From an uncultured Collinsella sp. (GTDB taxonomy: Bacteria > Actinomycetota > Coriobacteriia > Coriobacteriales > Coriobacteriaceae), in contig CABQJK010000005.1 in NCBI GenBank assembly GCA_902464495.1, positions 1 through 64,000 of the forward strand: a stretch of 64,000 bases of DNA, written 5' to 3'. Under the pieces are notes generated by a model, which worked only from the letters and a program-made list of their open reading frames with translations, did not search any database and was not told the DNA's origin. Of the stretch, positions 36,120 to 44,646 are shown one piece after another (positions within the stretch are counted from its first letter, which is position 1; each line of letters begins with the position of its first letter). The position numbers and the translations under genes are program-made.

Positions 36120-38870
36120 ATGTCTGACAAGCGCCGCACCTTTGCCGTCATCGACGGCAACTCGCTCATGCATCGCGCCTTCCACGCCGTGCCGCCGACC
36201 ATGAACGCGCCGGACGGTCGCCCCACCAACGCGATCTTTGGTTTTCTGAACATGTTCCTCAAGATGATCGATGCCTTTAACCCCGACGGCGTGGTCGTGG
36301 CGTTTGATAAAGGCAAGCCGCGCGTGCGCATGGAGATGCTGCCGCAGTATAAGGCGCAGCGCCCGCCCATGGACCCCGATTTGCACGCGCAGTTTCCGAT
36401 GATCAAGGAGCTGCTCGGTGCGCTCAATGTGCCGATTCTGCAGTCTGAGGGCTGGGAAGGCGACGATATCCTGGGAACCATGGCGCGCCTGGGTGAGGAG
36501 GCCGGCTGCGACATGCTGCTGGTGACCGGCGACCGCGACATGTATCAGCTCGTGACCGAGCACGTCAACGTGGTCTCGACCCGCAAGGGCCTGTCCGACG
36601 TGGCGATCATGACGCCCGAGAGCGTGGACGATCTGTATCACGGCATCACGCCGGCGCTCGTGCCCGACTTTTATGGTCTGAAGGGCGACACGTCGGACAA
36701 CATTCCCGGCGTACCGGGTATCGGCCCCAAAAAGGCAAGCGCGCTCATCGCGCAGTACGGCAGCCTGGACGAGGTCATCGCGCATGCCGACGAGGTCAAG
36801 GGCAAGATGGGAGAAAACCTGCGCGCACACATCGACGACGCGCTGCTGAGCCGCAAGGTCGCAACCATCCGCACCGATGCGCCCGTTGAGCTCGATTTTG
36901 AGGCGACGTCCTTCCCGGCGTTTTCTGCCGATGAGGTGTCCGCAGCACTGGGTACGCTTGGTATCACTGCCATGCAGAACCGTTTCTTGGCACTGATCGG
37001 TGACGAGGGTGGCGCTGCTGCCGCTGCTAGCACGTTTGAGATGCCCACGATTGAGCGCACCGCTGTCGGCGATGCCGAGGCGCTTGCTGCCGTGGCGTCC
37101 GAGGTTGCCCGTGCGATCGAGGCGGGCGAGTGGGTCGCCGCCGTGGTGGACGACGACAAGGAAGAGGGCGCGCTCTTTGGACTGACGCGCACACTGTGGT
37201 TGGCGACGTCCAAGGGCCTGTTCGCGCTCGAGGAAGCCGATGACGGCACGCCTGCCGCTATCGAGGGCTTCAACTTCGTCCACGGCGTGATCGCCGGCGT
37301 ACTTGCGCGCCTGTTTATGGAGGGCCGCGTGGCGAGCCCGGATACGAAGGCGCTGCTGCACGAGCTTTCGCCCATCGATTCTTCTGAGCCCGAGCTCATG
37401 GACCCGTTGTCAGTCGATTCTACGCGCATCTTCGATACCGTGGTGGCTGCCTATCTGCTGGATTCCGATCGTTCCGAGTTCGATGAGGCATATCTTGCCG
37501 ATACGTATTTGCAGATGGCGTTGCCTGCGGCGCGCGGCGCAGAGGGTGCTGGTGAGAACGCTCCGGTGCCAGCCGCCCGTACTGCGGCCCTGACACTGGC
37601 GCTGGTCGCACCGCTGCGCGAGTGCATGGCCCGCGAGAATGCCGCCAACGTGTTCGATGGCATCGAGATGCCGCTCGTTCCGGTACTTGCCAAGATGGAG
37701 CGCGCGGGCATGCTCGTGGATCCCGATCGGCTGCGCAGCCTGTCCGAGGGTCTGGCGACCCAGATCACCGAGGTCGAGCGCAGCATTCGTGACCTGGCAG
37801 GCGACGAGACCTTTAACATCGGCAGCCCCATGCAGCTCTCGCACGTGCTGTTTGATGTTATGGGGCTTCCGACCAAGGGCCTAAAAAAGACCAAGCGCGG
37901 CTACTATTCGACCAACGCCAAGGTACTGAGCGACCTTGCCCGCGACCACGAGATCGTGCGCCTGATTTTGGACTGGCGTGAGAAGTCCAAGATCAAGTCG
38001 ACCTATCTGGACACGCTAGGTCCGCTGCGCCGTGGTGACGGGCGTGTGCACACCACGTACAACCAGACCATCACCGCGACGGGGCGCCTGTCTTCGAGCG
38101 ACCCCAATCTGCAAAACATTCCGACGCGCTCGGAGCTGGGGCGTACCGTCAAGACGGCGTTCTCGGCGGGCGAGGGAAGCGTCTTTTTGGCGGTGGACTA
38201 CTCGCAGATCGAGCTGCGCCTGCTCGCGCATCTTTCGGGCGACGAGCATCTGGTGCGCGCCTTCAACGAGGGCGAGGACTTCCATGCCGAGACGGCCGCG
38301 CGCGTATTTGGCGTGCCGGTGTCCGAGGTGACGCCCGACCTGCGCAGCCGCGCCAAGGCCGTGAACTTTGGCATCGTGTATGGTCAGCAGGCCTACGGCC
38401 TGTCGCAGTCGCTGCACATCTCGATGGCCGAGGCGCGCGACATGATCGATCGCTACTACGAGGCCTACCCGGGCGTGCGCACGTTCCTCGACAACGTGGT
38501 GGCGCGTGCCAAGCAGACGGGCTACGCCGAGACCATGTACGGCCGCCGTCGCCATATTCCGGAGCTCAAAGCCAAAAACCCACAGCTCCGCGGCTTTGGT
38601 GAGCGCACGGCCATGAACCATCCCATGCAGGGCACCGCGGCCGACATCATCAAGATCGCCATGGCCCGCGTAAGCCGCCGCCTGGAAGAAGAGGGCTTTG
38701 CCGCCCACATGATCTTACAGGTGCACGACGAACTGGACTTTGAGTGCCCCGTCGACGAAGTCGAGCGCCTCACCGCCATGGTCCGCGACGTCATGGAGCA
38801 CGTCGTAGACCTACGCGTACCCCTAATCGCCGAAGCCAGCACCGGCATAACCTGGGCCGACGCGAAATAG
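36120..38870 (+). CDS. polA: DNA polymerase I
   Basis: Repair and Okazaki-fragment polymerase, 916 residues. The N-terminal 5' nuclease is intact (VIDGNSLMHRAFHA, GWEGDDILGT, GDTSDNIPGVPGIGPK). The middle region (about 310-520) has the position of the 3'-5' exonuclease, but its expected DxE motif I is not evident (VVDDDKEEG in that area), so proofreading is probably lost. The polymerase domain has DPNLQNIPTR, VDYSQIELR, the AKAVNFGIVYG finger helix and QVHDELDFE. Start ATG at 36120 after GCGAGG. Confidence 0.95.
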   Translation: MSDKRRTFAVIDGNSLMHRAFHAVPPTMNAPDGRPTNAIFGFLNMFLKMIDAFNPDGVVVAFDKGKPRVRMEMLPQYKAQRPPMDPDLHAQFPMIKELLGALNVPILQSEGWEGDDILGTMARLGEEAGCDMLLVTGDRDMYQLVTEHVNVVSTRKGLSDVAIMTPESVDDLYHGITPALVPDFYGLKGDTSDNIPGVPGIGPKKASALIAQYGSLDEVIAHADEVKGKMGENLRAHIDDALLSRKVATIRTDAPVELDFEATSFPAFSADEVSAALGTLGITAMQNRFLALIGDEGGAAAAASTFEMPTIERTAVGDAEALAAVASEVARAIEAGEWVAAVVDDDKEEGALFGLTRTLWLATSKGLFALEEADDGTPAAIEGFNFVHGVIAGVLARLFMEGRVASPDTKALLHELSPIDSSEPELMDPLSVDSTRIFDTVVAAYLLDSDRSEFDEAYLADTYLQMALPAARGAEGAGENAPVPAARTAALTLALVAPLRECMARENAANVFDGIEMPLVPVLAKMERAGMLVDPDRLRSLSEGLATQITEVERSIRDLAGDETFNIGSPMQLSHVLFDVMGLPTKGLKKTKRGYYSTNAKVLSDLARDHEIVRLILDWREKSKIKSTYLDTLGPLRRGDGRVHTTYNQTITATGRLSSSDPNLQNIPTRSELGRTVKTAFSAGEGSVFLAVDYSQIELRLLAHLSGDEHLVRAFNEGEDFHAETAARVFGVPVSEVTPDLRSRAKAVNFGIVYGQQAYGLSQSLHISMAEARDMIDRYYEAYPGVRTFLDNVVARAKQTGYAETMYGRRRHIPELKAKNPQLRGFGERTAMNHPMQGTAADIIKIAMARVSRRLEEEGFAAHMILQVHDELDFECPVDEVERLTAMVRDVMEHVVDLRVPLIAEASTGITWADAK

Positions 38871-38918
38871 GGAAGCACTCCGTAAGGCAAGCTCGCCCAA
38901 GACGCAAGCCCCCACATA

Positions 38919-38958
38919 CTTAAGATTTGGGACAAACACTACTGATTAATTTGTCCCA
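38919..38958. repeat. TTTGTCCCA palindrome, copy 1
   Basis: TGGGACAAA (38928-38936) pairs with TTTGTCCCA (38950-38958). The 40-base unit matches 51181-51220 exactly except in a 6-base centre. Confidence 0.85.
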
Positions 38959-38970
38959 CAGTAACCAAAA

Positions 38971-39007
38971 CAGAGGGGAGCCCCTTCCAACAAGGAGCTC
39001 CCCTCTG
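38971..39007 (-). terminator. Hairpin, probable terminator of the HAD gene
   Basis: CAGAGGGGAGC at 38971-38981 pairs with GCTCCCCTCTG at 38997-39007, with a further CCTT/AAGG inside. On the minus strand TTTTGG follows, favouring that direction; on the plus strand the T tract is poor. Confidence 0.65.
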
Positions 39008-39074
39008 CTCAAATCATTTCAGCTAAGTATCCAGACACTCAAGACGCCATCTTGGCGGCAGGAAAGTAAACCTA

Positions 39075-39204
39075 GGGCCTGGCCGGGCGAGGCGGGTAAG
39101 TTTTTCGTAGATTCCGCACGAGCCGGAAAGCACTTAATGTGCTTTCCGAGCGAGCCCAGGACCTGACCGAACGAAAAACTAATCCGCGCCGCCCGGCCAG
39201 GTCC
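39075..39204. repeat. 130-base large inverted repeat with inner hairpin
   Basis: Arms 39075-39108 and 39171-39204 pair over 34 positions with about six mismatches (shared AGTTTTTCGT and CCTGGCCGGGCG). Inside sits a perfect CGGAAAGCAC/GTGCTTTCCG hairpin. It starts 12 bases beyond the HAD stop on the minus strand. It could be a structured 3' end, a small RNA or a mobile palindrome. Confidence 0.75.
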
Positions 39205-39215
39205 GACGAGCCACG

Positions 39216-40043
39216 TTACCGAGCCGCCAAGATGGCGTCGATGAGCGTCAGTACGCCCCCGTCGTTGTTGCTCGGAATACGCCACTTGGCATGCGCGTTC
39301 ATGTGCTCCTCGGCATTGTCCACGATAAAGCTATGCCCGACGCGCTCCAGCATGGGGATGTCGTTGTACGTATCGCCCACGGCGGCTGCATCAGCGATAT
39401 CAATGCCCAGCTGCTCGCACAGGTGCGCGACGCCCGACCCCTTGTCGACGCCCAGGTTCATAAAGTCGATCCACTCGCGGCCCGCATTGGTGACGTAGAG
39501 CTGATCCGAGAACGCGGGGCTATAGGTCTCGCGGAATGCGGGCTCGGCATCGTAGGCGGGGAAAAAGATTGAGATCTTATTGGACTCGATATCAAGGCCC
39601 TCAAAGCTGTCGACGTAGTTGATTGTGTTGTAGTACACGCTGATCTCGTCGTGGTACTGATGGTCGCGGGCGAGCACATAGAACTCGTCGTAGCAGCACA
39701 GGACGGGAACGGCGCGCGGGTCCTCCGAGGCACGAGCGAGCACCTGCTGATACAGCGCCACATCGATGTTGCTCTTATAGATATAGCTGCCGCGATAGAT
39801 GACGCAGGCTCCGTTGTCGGGACAAAAAGCAAGGCGGTTCTTAATACCCTCGAACATCTCCTCGAGCTTGGGGGCAGGGCGTCCGCTGGCGGGGCAGAAC
39901 ACGATGCCAGCCTCGGCGAGCTTGTCCAGGCGCTCGTCGAGGCCCTGGGGTAGTACACGCTCGTCGGTGAGAAGCGTCTTGTCCATATCAACGGCGAGAA
40001 TCTTAATGCTGCCGATATTGGTGTCCGATTCGTAAGTTTGCAT
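39216..40043 (-). CDS. Cof-type HAD-superfamily phosphatase
   Basis: HAD-IIB (Cof) sugar-phosphatase-like protein, 275 residues. Motif I is VDMDKTLLT (nucleophile and acid Asp), motif II lies in CPASGRP, motif III Lys is in GVDKGSGVAHL and motif IV is AVGDTYNDIPML. The middle cap domain is the C2B type. Substrate unknown. AAAGG lies 9 bases before the ATG. It diverges from the arg leader region. Confidence 0.9.
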   Translation of the reverse strand: MQTYESDTNIGSIKILAVDMDKTLLTDERVLPQGLDERLDKLAEAGIVFCPASGRPAPKLEEMFEGIKNRLAFCPDNGACVIYRGSYIYKSNIDVALYQQVLARASEDPRAVPVLCCYDEFYVLARDHQYHDEISVYYNTINYVDSFEGLDIESNKISIFFPAYDAEPAFRETYSPAFSDQLYVTNAGREWIDFMNLGVDKGSGVAHLCEQLGIDIADAAAVGDTYNDIPMLERVGHSFIVDNAEEHMNAHAKWRIPSNNDGGVLTLIDAILAAR

Positions 40044-40186
40044 AAAAGCGCGCCTTTCGTTTCGAAATTGTTTCAGACGTTATAACCATCAACCAGTAAC
40101 CGAGCGTATTGTCGCAGGAACGGGGCGTATTTGCACTGCAATTCACAAAGTAATGAAAAAACTTTTCAGAAATTTGAATTTGTCGC

Positions 40187-40214
40187 TTGTGCTGCTGGCA
40201 CTTTAGCGTAATAT
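40187..40214 (+). promoter_or_regulatory. Candidate promoter of the arg leader
   Basis: TTGTGC at 40187-40192 and TAATAT at 40209-40214 are 16 bases apart, just upstream of the leader ORF. AATTTGAATTTG nearby at 40170-40181 faintly resembles an ARG-box half site, but no full box was convincing. Confidence 0.45.
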
Positions 40215-40316
40215 AGCGAACATCGAAAACGGAGACGGAAAACAACCGCTTACCGAGGAAAAGGTACCGTTTACGATATATGAATTGCGCCCGGCGATAG
40301 GTGAAAGGAGAGGCAG

Positions 40317-40391
40317 ATGCAGTTCGTAAAGATCATCACTACTGCAGACAATGCCATCCGACGCCAGCGCGCAATTTCCCGACGACGATAA
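40317..40391 (+). CDS. Arginine-rich leader peptide upstream of argG
   Basis: A 24-codon ORF with an ideal ribosome site (AAGGAG at 40305-40310, 6-base spacer). The last ten residues are RRQRAISRRR: six arginines, three of them as consecutive CGA codons directly before the TAA. It lies 206 bases upstream of argG. Short peptides rich in the pathway's own amino acid are the mark of ribosome-mediated attenuation; here scarce Arg-tRNA would stall the ribosome at the end of the ORF. The assignment is by inference, as no homologue is recalled. Confidence 0.65.
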   Translation: MQFVKIITTADNAIRRQRAISRRR

Positions 40392-40503
40392 CAATCGTCT
40401 CTGTCCCCATGGGGCGAATTGCCTCAACAGAGTCATTTTGAGGTCGTTGGGTTTTAGCACGATATTGCTGCATGTTTCTAGGGCATGTATGTGCTGATTT
40501 TTG
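40384..40503 (+). promoter_or_regulatory. Possible attenuator structures before argG
   Basis: Competing pairings follow the leader: GACGAT/ATCGTC (40384-40399, overlapping the CGA codons and stop); CTCTGT/ACAGAG (40399-40432); CCTCAA/TTGAGG (40422-40443); CCTCAAC/GTTGGG (40422-40451) followed by TTTT; and AGCAC/GTGCT (40456-40495, with inner CATG/CATG) followed by TTTTT at 40498-40502. Several exclude one another. No folding was run. Confidence 0.45.
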
Positions 40504-40596
40504 CTATTTAACCTGATATTGCACGGTTTTTGACCTTGAAATGACTTGCAACTGACCGATGTTCTAACTAGCTACCAAGGGCGAAAGGAAACAGCC

Positions 40597-41823
40597 ATGA
40601 GCAAGGAAAAAGTCGTTCTCGCATATTCCGGTGGTCTTGATACATCTGTATGTGTCAAGTGGCTCCAGGACGAGAAGAATCTCGATGTCGTTTGCGTCTG
40701 CGGCAACGTGGGCCAGGAGGAGACCGGCCTGGATGCCAAGAAGCAGAAGGCGCTCGACCTGGGCGTTCTTGATTGCCAGGTGCTCGACCTGCGTGACGAG
40801 TTCTCCGATGAGTTCCTGACCAAAGCCATCGCCGCAAACTCCATGTACGAGAACAAGTATCCGCTGCTCTCCGCCCTGTCTCGCCCGCTGCTTGCCAAGA
40901 AGCTTGTTGAGGTCGCCCACGAGTTTGGCGCGACCTACGTCGCCCACGGCTGTACCGGCAAGGGTAACGACCAGGTCCGTTTTGAGGCCGCCGTCAAGGC
41001 CCTCGACCCCGAGCTCAAGGTGATCGCCCCGGTTCGCGAGTGGGACCTGAAGTGCCGTCCCGACGAGGTCGCCTACGCCCACGCCCACAACGTGCCGGTT
41101 CCCGAGGGTGCCAACGACAACCCCTACTCCATCGACGACAACCTGTGGGGTCGTGCCATTGAGTGCGGCCACCTGGAGGATCCCTGGAACGAGCCGCTCG
41201 ACGACGCTTGGGTTATGACCAAGAACCCCGAGGACACGCCGGACACTCCGACCTACACCGAGATTGAGTTTGAGGCCGGCAAGCCTGTCGCCGTCGACGG
41301 CAAGAAGATGAAGCTCTCCGAGATCGTCATCGCCCTCAACAAGATCTCCGGCGACAATGGCTTTGGCCGTCTCGATCTGGTCGAGGATCGCCTGGTGGGC
41401 CTTAAGAGCCGCGAGTGCTACGAGGTTCCCGGCGCCCTGACGCTCATCACCGCCCACAAGGCGCTCGAGGACATCTGCGTCGAGGGCGACCTGCTCAAGA
41501 CCAAGATCAAGCTCGAGCAGGATTGGGCCACCGCCGTGTACAACGGCCAGTGGTACAGCCCGCTCAAAAACGCGCTCGATGCCTTTATGGCCGATACCCA
41601 GAAGTTCGTGACCGGCACTGTCCGTCTGAAGTTCTTTAAGGGCAACTGCCATGTCGTCGGCCGCAAGAGCCCCTTCAGCCTCTACGACTACGGTCTGGCT
41701 ACCTACGACCGCGACACCACGTTTGACGAGAAGGCCAGCGCCGGCTTTATCGAGATCGATACGCTGTCGCTCAAGACGTGGGCTAAGGTCCAGGGCCCCA
41801 GCTCTGCTGCCGCCCAGGCTTAA
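40597..41823 (+). CDS. argG: Argininosuccinate synthase
   Basis: ArgG condenses citrulline and aspartate using ATP. The PP-loop AYSGGLDTSV is at the N-terminus, and HGCTGKGNDQVRFE, REWDLKCR, SIDDNLWGRAIE and SRECYEVPGA are the substrate-binding blocks. 408 residues. The ATG at 40597 follows GAAAGGAAACAGCC. It is the first enzyme gene after the Arg-rich leader; argH lies 521 bases downstream on the same strand. Confidence 0.97.
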   Translation: MSKEKVVLAYSGGLDTSVCVKWLQDEKNLDVVCVCGNVGQEETGLDAKKQKALDLGVLDCQVLDLRDEFSDEFLTKAIAANSMYENKYPLLSALSRPLLAKKLVEVAHEFGATYVAHGCTGKGNDQVRFEAAVKALDPELKVIAPVREWDLKCRPDEVAYAHAHNVPVPEGANDNPYSIDDNLWGRAIECGHLEDPWNEPLDDAWVMTKNPEDTPDTPTYTEIEFEAGKPVAVDGKKMKLSEIVIALNKISGDNGFGRLDLVEDRLVGLKSRECYEVPGALTLITAHKALEDICVEGDLLKTKIKLEQDWATAVYNGQWYSPLKNALDAFMADTQKFVTGTVRLKFFKGNCHVVGRKSPFSLYDYGLATYDRDTTFDEKASAGFIEIDTLSLKTWAKVQGPSSAAAQA

Positions 41824-41975
41824 GGGCTCTTTCCTTGGTATCCGCGCGGCCCATCCGCGTGATACATAACGGGCGCACGGGGTCCCTACCTTTCGTTATG
41901 CTTGCTGACACTTCTTAACATCGGTGGCCCCTACGTTCCGCCCGCATATATGACGTCGCATCTGCGGCTGAGTCC

Positions 41976-42005
41976 GAGCCCCGCCGGGGTTGTCCGGCGG
42001 GGCTC
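41976..42005 (+). terminator. Hairpin after argG
   Basis: GAGCCCCGCCGG at 41976-41987 pairs perfectly with CCGGCGGGGCTC at 41994-42005. The following bases are CTTCTATC, so the T tract is weak; it may be a partial terminator or an mRNA-end stabiliser. Confidence 0.6.
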
Positions 42006-42055
42006 CTTCTATCAATTTGGCGGCTCTGTGCCTATATATATGAGGAGTATCCATT

Positions 42056-42226
42056 ATGTTCAATGCTATCGCGCATGCTTTACTTGCCCTCGCGCCCGAG
42101 TTCGATGCTGCAAGGGTCGAGGACGTCCCTATGAGCCTGAAGGCCTGGATCGATGGTTCGCAGGGCAACATCCGGAGGGAGACGTTGGGCGCCAAGTGCA
42201 TGGCGCGTCACTTCTTTGCAAATTAG
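42056..42226 (+). CDS. Small ORF between argG and argH, unrecognised
   Basis: A 56-codon ORF with a good ribosome site (GAGGAG at 42042-42047, 8 bases before ATG). The product starts MFNAIAHALLALAPEFD and ends CMARHFFAN; it is mildly amphipathic, with no signal peptide or clear motif. It lies between a hairpin at 41976-42005 and argH, on the same strand. It could be a real small protein, a leader ORF for argH or the remnant of something larger; I recognise no family. Confidence 0.5.
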   Translation: MFNAIAHALLALAPEFDAARVEDVPMSLKAWIDGSQGNIRRETLGAKCMARHFFAN

Positions 42227-42344
42227 CTATATGGCTTCGCACATGGTGGGGAATATGCAAAACTAGCGGTTGAGAAATCGCTTTAGCGACAGGGCGCATT
42301 GCTTTGGGCGCTTGTTTTGGGATTTGATGAAAGGGGACGGTTCC

Positions 42345-43775
42345 ATGGCTCTTTGGGGCGGTCGTTTTGAGGCGGGAGTGGCCGAGGTCACGCAGGAGTT
42401 TGGCGCGTCGCTGCCGGTCGACAAACATCTCTATAAGCAGGATATCGCCGGTTCTAAGGCGCATGCCAAGATGCTGGCGGCCCAGGGCATCATCAGCGCC
42501 GAGGACGAGCAGGCGATTGCTGAGGGCCTGACCGGAATCGAACAGGATATCGATGCCGGCAACTTCACCTTCGATATCAACGATGAGGACATTCATATGT
42601 CCATCGAGAGCGAGCTGACGCGTCGCATTGGCGAGGCCGGTAAACGCTTGCATACCGGGCGTTCGCGCAACGACCAGGTGGCGACCGATACGCGCCTGGG
42701 CGTCAAGGCGCTGGCCAAGGAGCTCATGGAGGCCAATCTTGAGTTGCGCCATGTGCTGGTGGATGCGGCCAAGAAGTACGACAAGGTGATTCTGCCGGGT
42801 TACACGCACATGCAGCATGCTCAGCCCGTGCTGCTGTCACATCATCTGCTGGCGTATTCCTGGATGTTCGCGCGCGACTTTACGCGCCTGAAGGCCGCCT
42901 TTGATGCCGCCGACAACTGCCCGCTGGGTGCTGCCGCGCTTGCCGGTACGAGCTATCCGCTCGATCGCCAGATGACGGCTGCCGAGCTTGGCTTTGCGGG
43001 TGTGATTCCCAACTCGCTCGATGCGGTTTCCGACCGTGATTTCCTGCTCGATCTGCATTACGCCGGCTCCGTCATGGCCATGCACCTGTCGCGTCTTTCC
43101 GAGGAGATCGTGTTGTGGTCGAGCTCCGAGTTTGGCTTTATTACGCTTTCCGACTCGTACTCCACCGGCTCGTCCATCATGCCGCAGAAGAAGAACCCCG
43201 ACTTTGCCGAGCTTATCCGCGGCAAGAGCGGCCGTGTGTATGGCAACCTGGTGCAGCTGCTTGTGACCATGAAGGGCCTGCCGCTGGCCTATAACAAGGA
43301 CTTGCAGGAGGACAAGGAGGGCGCGCTCGATACCGCCCACACGCTCATGCAGTGCCTGTCGGTTATGGCCGGTATGATTTCGACTTGGACCGTCAACGAG
43401 GATGCCATGGCGCGCGAGTGCGGTGTGGGTCATCTTGCCGCCACCGATGTTGCCGATTACCTGGCCAAGCGTGGCCTGCCGTTCCGTGAGGCGCATGCCG
43501 TGGTGGGCCATCTGGTCCTGATGTGTGAGAAGCGCGGCTGCAATCTTGAGGACCTGCCGTTTGAGGTGTTCCAGGAGGCAAGCCCGCTCTTTGAGCGCGA
43601 TATTACCGAGGCGCTCGATATCCCGTCGATTGTCGCCGCACGCACGACCGAGGGCGGTACCGCCCCTGCCGCTGTTGCCGTGCAGCTGCAGCGTGCCGAG
43701 GCACAACTCGTTGCCGACGAAGGTGTGTTTGGCTCGTTGACCAAGGTCGTCGAGATGGGCCACGGAGCTAACTAG
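42345..43775 (+). CDS. argH: Argininosuccinate lyase
   Basis: ArgH splits argininosuccinate into arginine and fumarate. Its fumarase/aspartase-superfamily signature GSSIMPQKKNPD is intact, as are TGRSRNDQVATD, GYTHMQHAQP and NCPLGAAALAGT. 476 residues. ATG at 42345 has AAGGGG at 42330-42335 in front; the start MALWGGRFE is the family norm. It ends the arg unit, and a UACG-loop terminator follows. Confidence 0.96.
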   Translation: MALWGGRFEAGVAEVTQEFGASLPVDKHLYKQDIAGSKAHAKMLAAQGIISAEDEQAIAEGLTGIEQDIDAGNFTFDINDEDIHMSIESELTRRIGEAGKRLHTGRSRNDQVATDTRLGVKALAKELMEANLELRHVLVDAAKKYDKVILPGYTHMQHAQPVLLSHHLLAYSWMFARDFTRLKAAFDAADNCPLGAAALAGTSYPLDRQMTAAELGFAGVIPNSLDAVSDRDFLLDLHYAGSVMAMHLSRLSEEIVLWSSSEFGFITLSDSYSTGSSIMPQKKNPDFAELIRGKSGRVYGNLVQLLVTMKGLPLAYNKDLQEDKEGALDTAHTLMQCLSVMAGMISTWTVNEDAMARECGVGHLAATDVADYLAKRGLPFREAHAVVGHLVLMCEKRGCNLEDLPFEVFQEASPLFERDITEALDIPSIVAARTTEGGTAPAAVAVQLQRAEAQLVADEGVFGSLTKVVEMGHGAN

Positions 43776-43822
43776 TTTATAGGATGCGTCTGTCTGGTGC
43801 GTTCATCATATCTTGCCTTTAC

Positions 43823-43851
43823 GGGTGCTCGCTACGGTGGGTGCCCTTTTT
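43823..43851 (+). terminator. Terminator after argH
   Basis: Ten pairs, several G-U, between 43823-43832 (GGGTGCTCGC) and 43837-43846 (GGTGGGTGCCC region) close a TACG tetraloop, followed by five T residues. Confidence 0.85.
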
Positions 43852-44152
43852 GTTATAGGGAAGGAAGGAGCTTGTCGAGAACTTTTGTAGGACCTTTGGG
43901 CAGGTTGTGAAGGGGATACGTTTGCGGGTGGCAACCGACCGTCTGATCTGTTCGATGCGGTTGATGGGCGGTCGGATGGTACTCTAGTCGGGCTTCGGAA
44001 CAGAAGTGACACATATGGAGCGCTTCAATTAATAATAACGCTTCAATAAACGGCTTTTTGTTTAACTGCAGCTAGAACTCTGTTACGATGCAGTCCAGGC
44101 GGGTGCCGGAATGGGACTTGGGCACGCGCGAACCTACTTGAAAGGCTACCTT
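43852..44152 (+). promoter_or_regulatory. ndk upstream region
   Basis: No ORF worth calling. CCGACCG and CGGTCGG (43938-43974 area) can pair. CGCTTCAAT is repeated at 44021-44029 and 44039-44047 (18-bp period), upstream of a TTGTTT and TGTTAC pair that may be the ndk promoter. Nothing firmer is visible. Confidence 0.35.
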
Positions 44153-44557
44153 ATGGCTATCGAGAAGACCTTCATCATGATTAAGCCCGACGCTGTGCGC
44201 GATCGCAAGATCGGCGAGATCGTTGCTCGCATTGAGCGCAGCGGCCTTGTCATCGAGCGCATGGAGATGACCACGCTCGAGCGCGCTACCGTCGAGGAGC
44301 ACTACGCCCATCTGGCCGACAAACCCTTCTTTGGCGGTCTGTGCGACTTTATGACGAGCGGTCCGGTCGTCAAGATGGTTGTTTCCGGTCTTTCCGCCGT
44401 CTCCAAGATGCGCACCCTTATGGGCGCCACCAACCCGCTTGATGCTGCTCCTGGCACCATCCGCGGTGACTTCGCCGTCGATGTCAACGCCAACGTGATT
44501 CACGGCTCCGACTGCCTGGAGAACGCCGAGATCGAGATCAAGCGCTTCTTTGGCTAA
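44153..44557 (+). CDS. ndk: Nucleoside diphosphate kinase
   Basis: Balances nucleoside triphosphate pools through a phosphohistidine. The N-terminus EKTFIMIKPDAV is diagnostic, MGATNPLDAAPGTIRGDFA is the nucleotide site and NVIHGSD carries the active-site His. 134 residues, normal for bacteria. ATG at 44153 follows GAAAGG; an earlier in-frame ATG at 44111 is less likely. Single gene with a strong terminator. Confidence 0.96.
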   Translation: MAIEKTFIMIKPDAVRDRKIGEIVARIERSGLVIERMEMTTLERATVEEHYAHLADKPFFGGLCDFMTSGPVVKMVVSGLSAVSKMRTLMGATNPLDAAPGTIRGDFAVDVNANVIHGSDCLENAEIEIKRFFG

Positions 44558-44595
44558 ACCAGCTTTGACTCCTTAAGGCTGTTAGCGTGTGGCTT

Positions 44596-44630
44596 GGGCG
44601 CCGCGGAACTCCATCCGCGGCGCCCTTTTT
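44596..44630 (+). terminator. Terminator after ndk
   Basis: GGGCGCCGCGGA at 44596-44607 pairs perfectly with TCCGCGGCGCCC at 44614-44625, then TTTTT. Confidence 0.95.
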
Positions 44631-44646
44631 ATCCCAAAATCAATGA

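Larger units (their letters stand above)
38871..39215. other. Palindrome-rich gap between polA and the HAD gene
   Basis: This 345-base gap has no ORF worth calling. It holds three separate inverted repeats, listed individually: 38919-38958, 38971-39007 and 39075-39204. The two genes converge on it, so terminators are expected. Confidence 0.7.

Noticed and set aside
35954..36541. N-terminal extension of the M18 aminopeptidase to 661 codons
   Set aside because: The extension is antisense to polA, and the family-typical start at 35953 has AAGGAG in front.
40044..40596. T-box or full ArgR box upstream of argG
   Set aside because: No T-box core (GGTGGNACC) was found, and only one half-site-like TGAAT stretch is seen, so the leader ORF is the better explanation.
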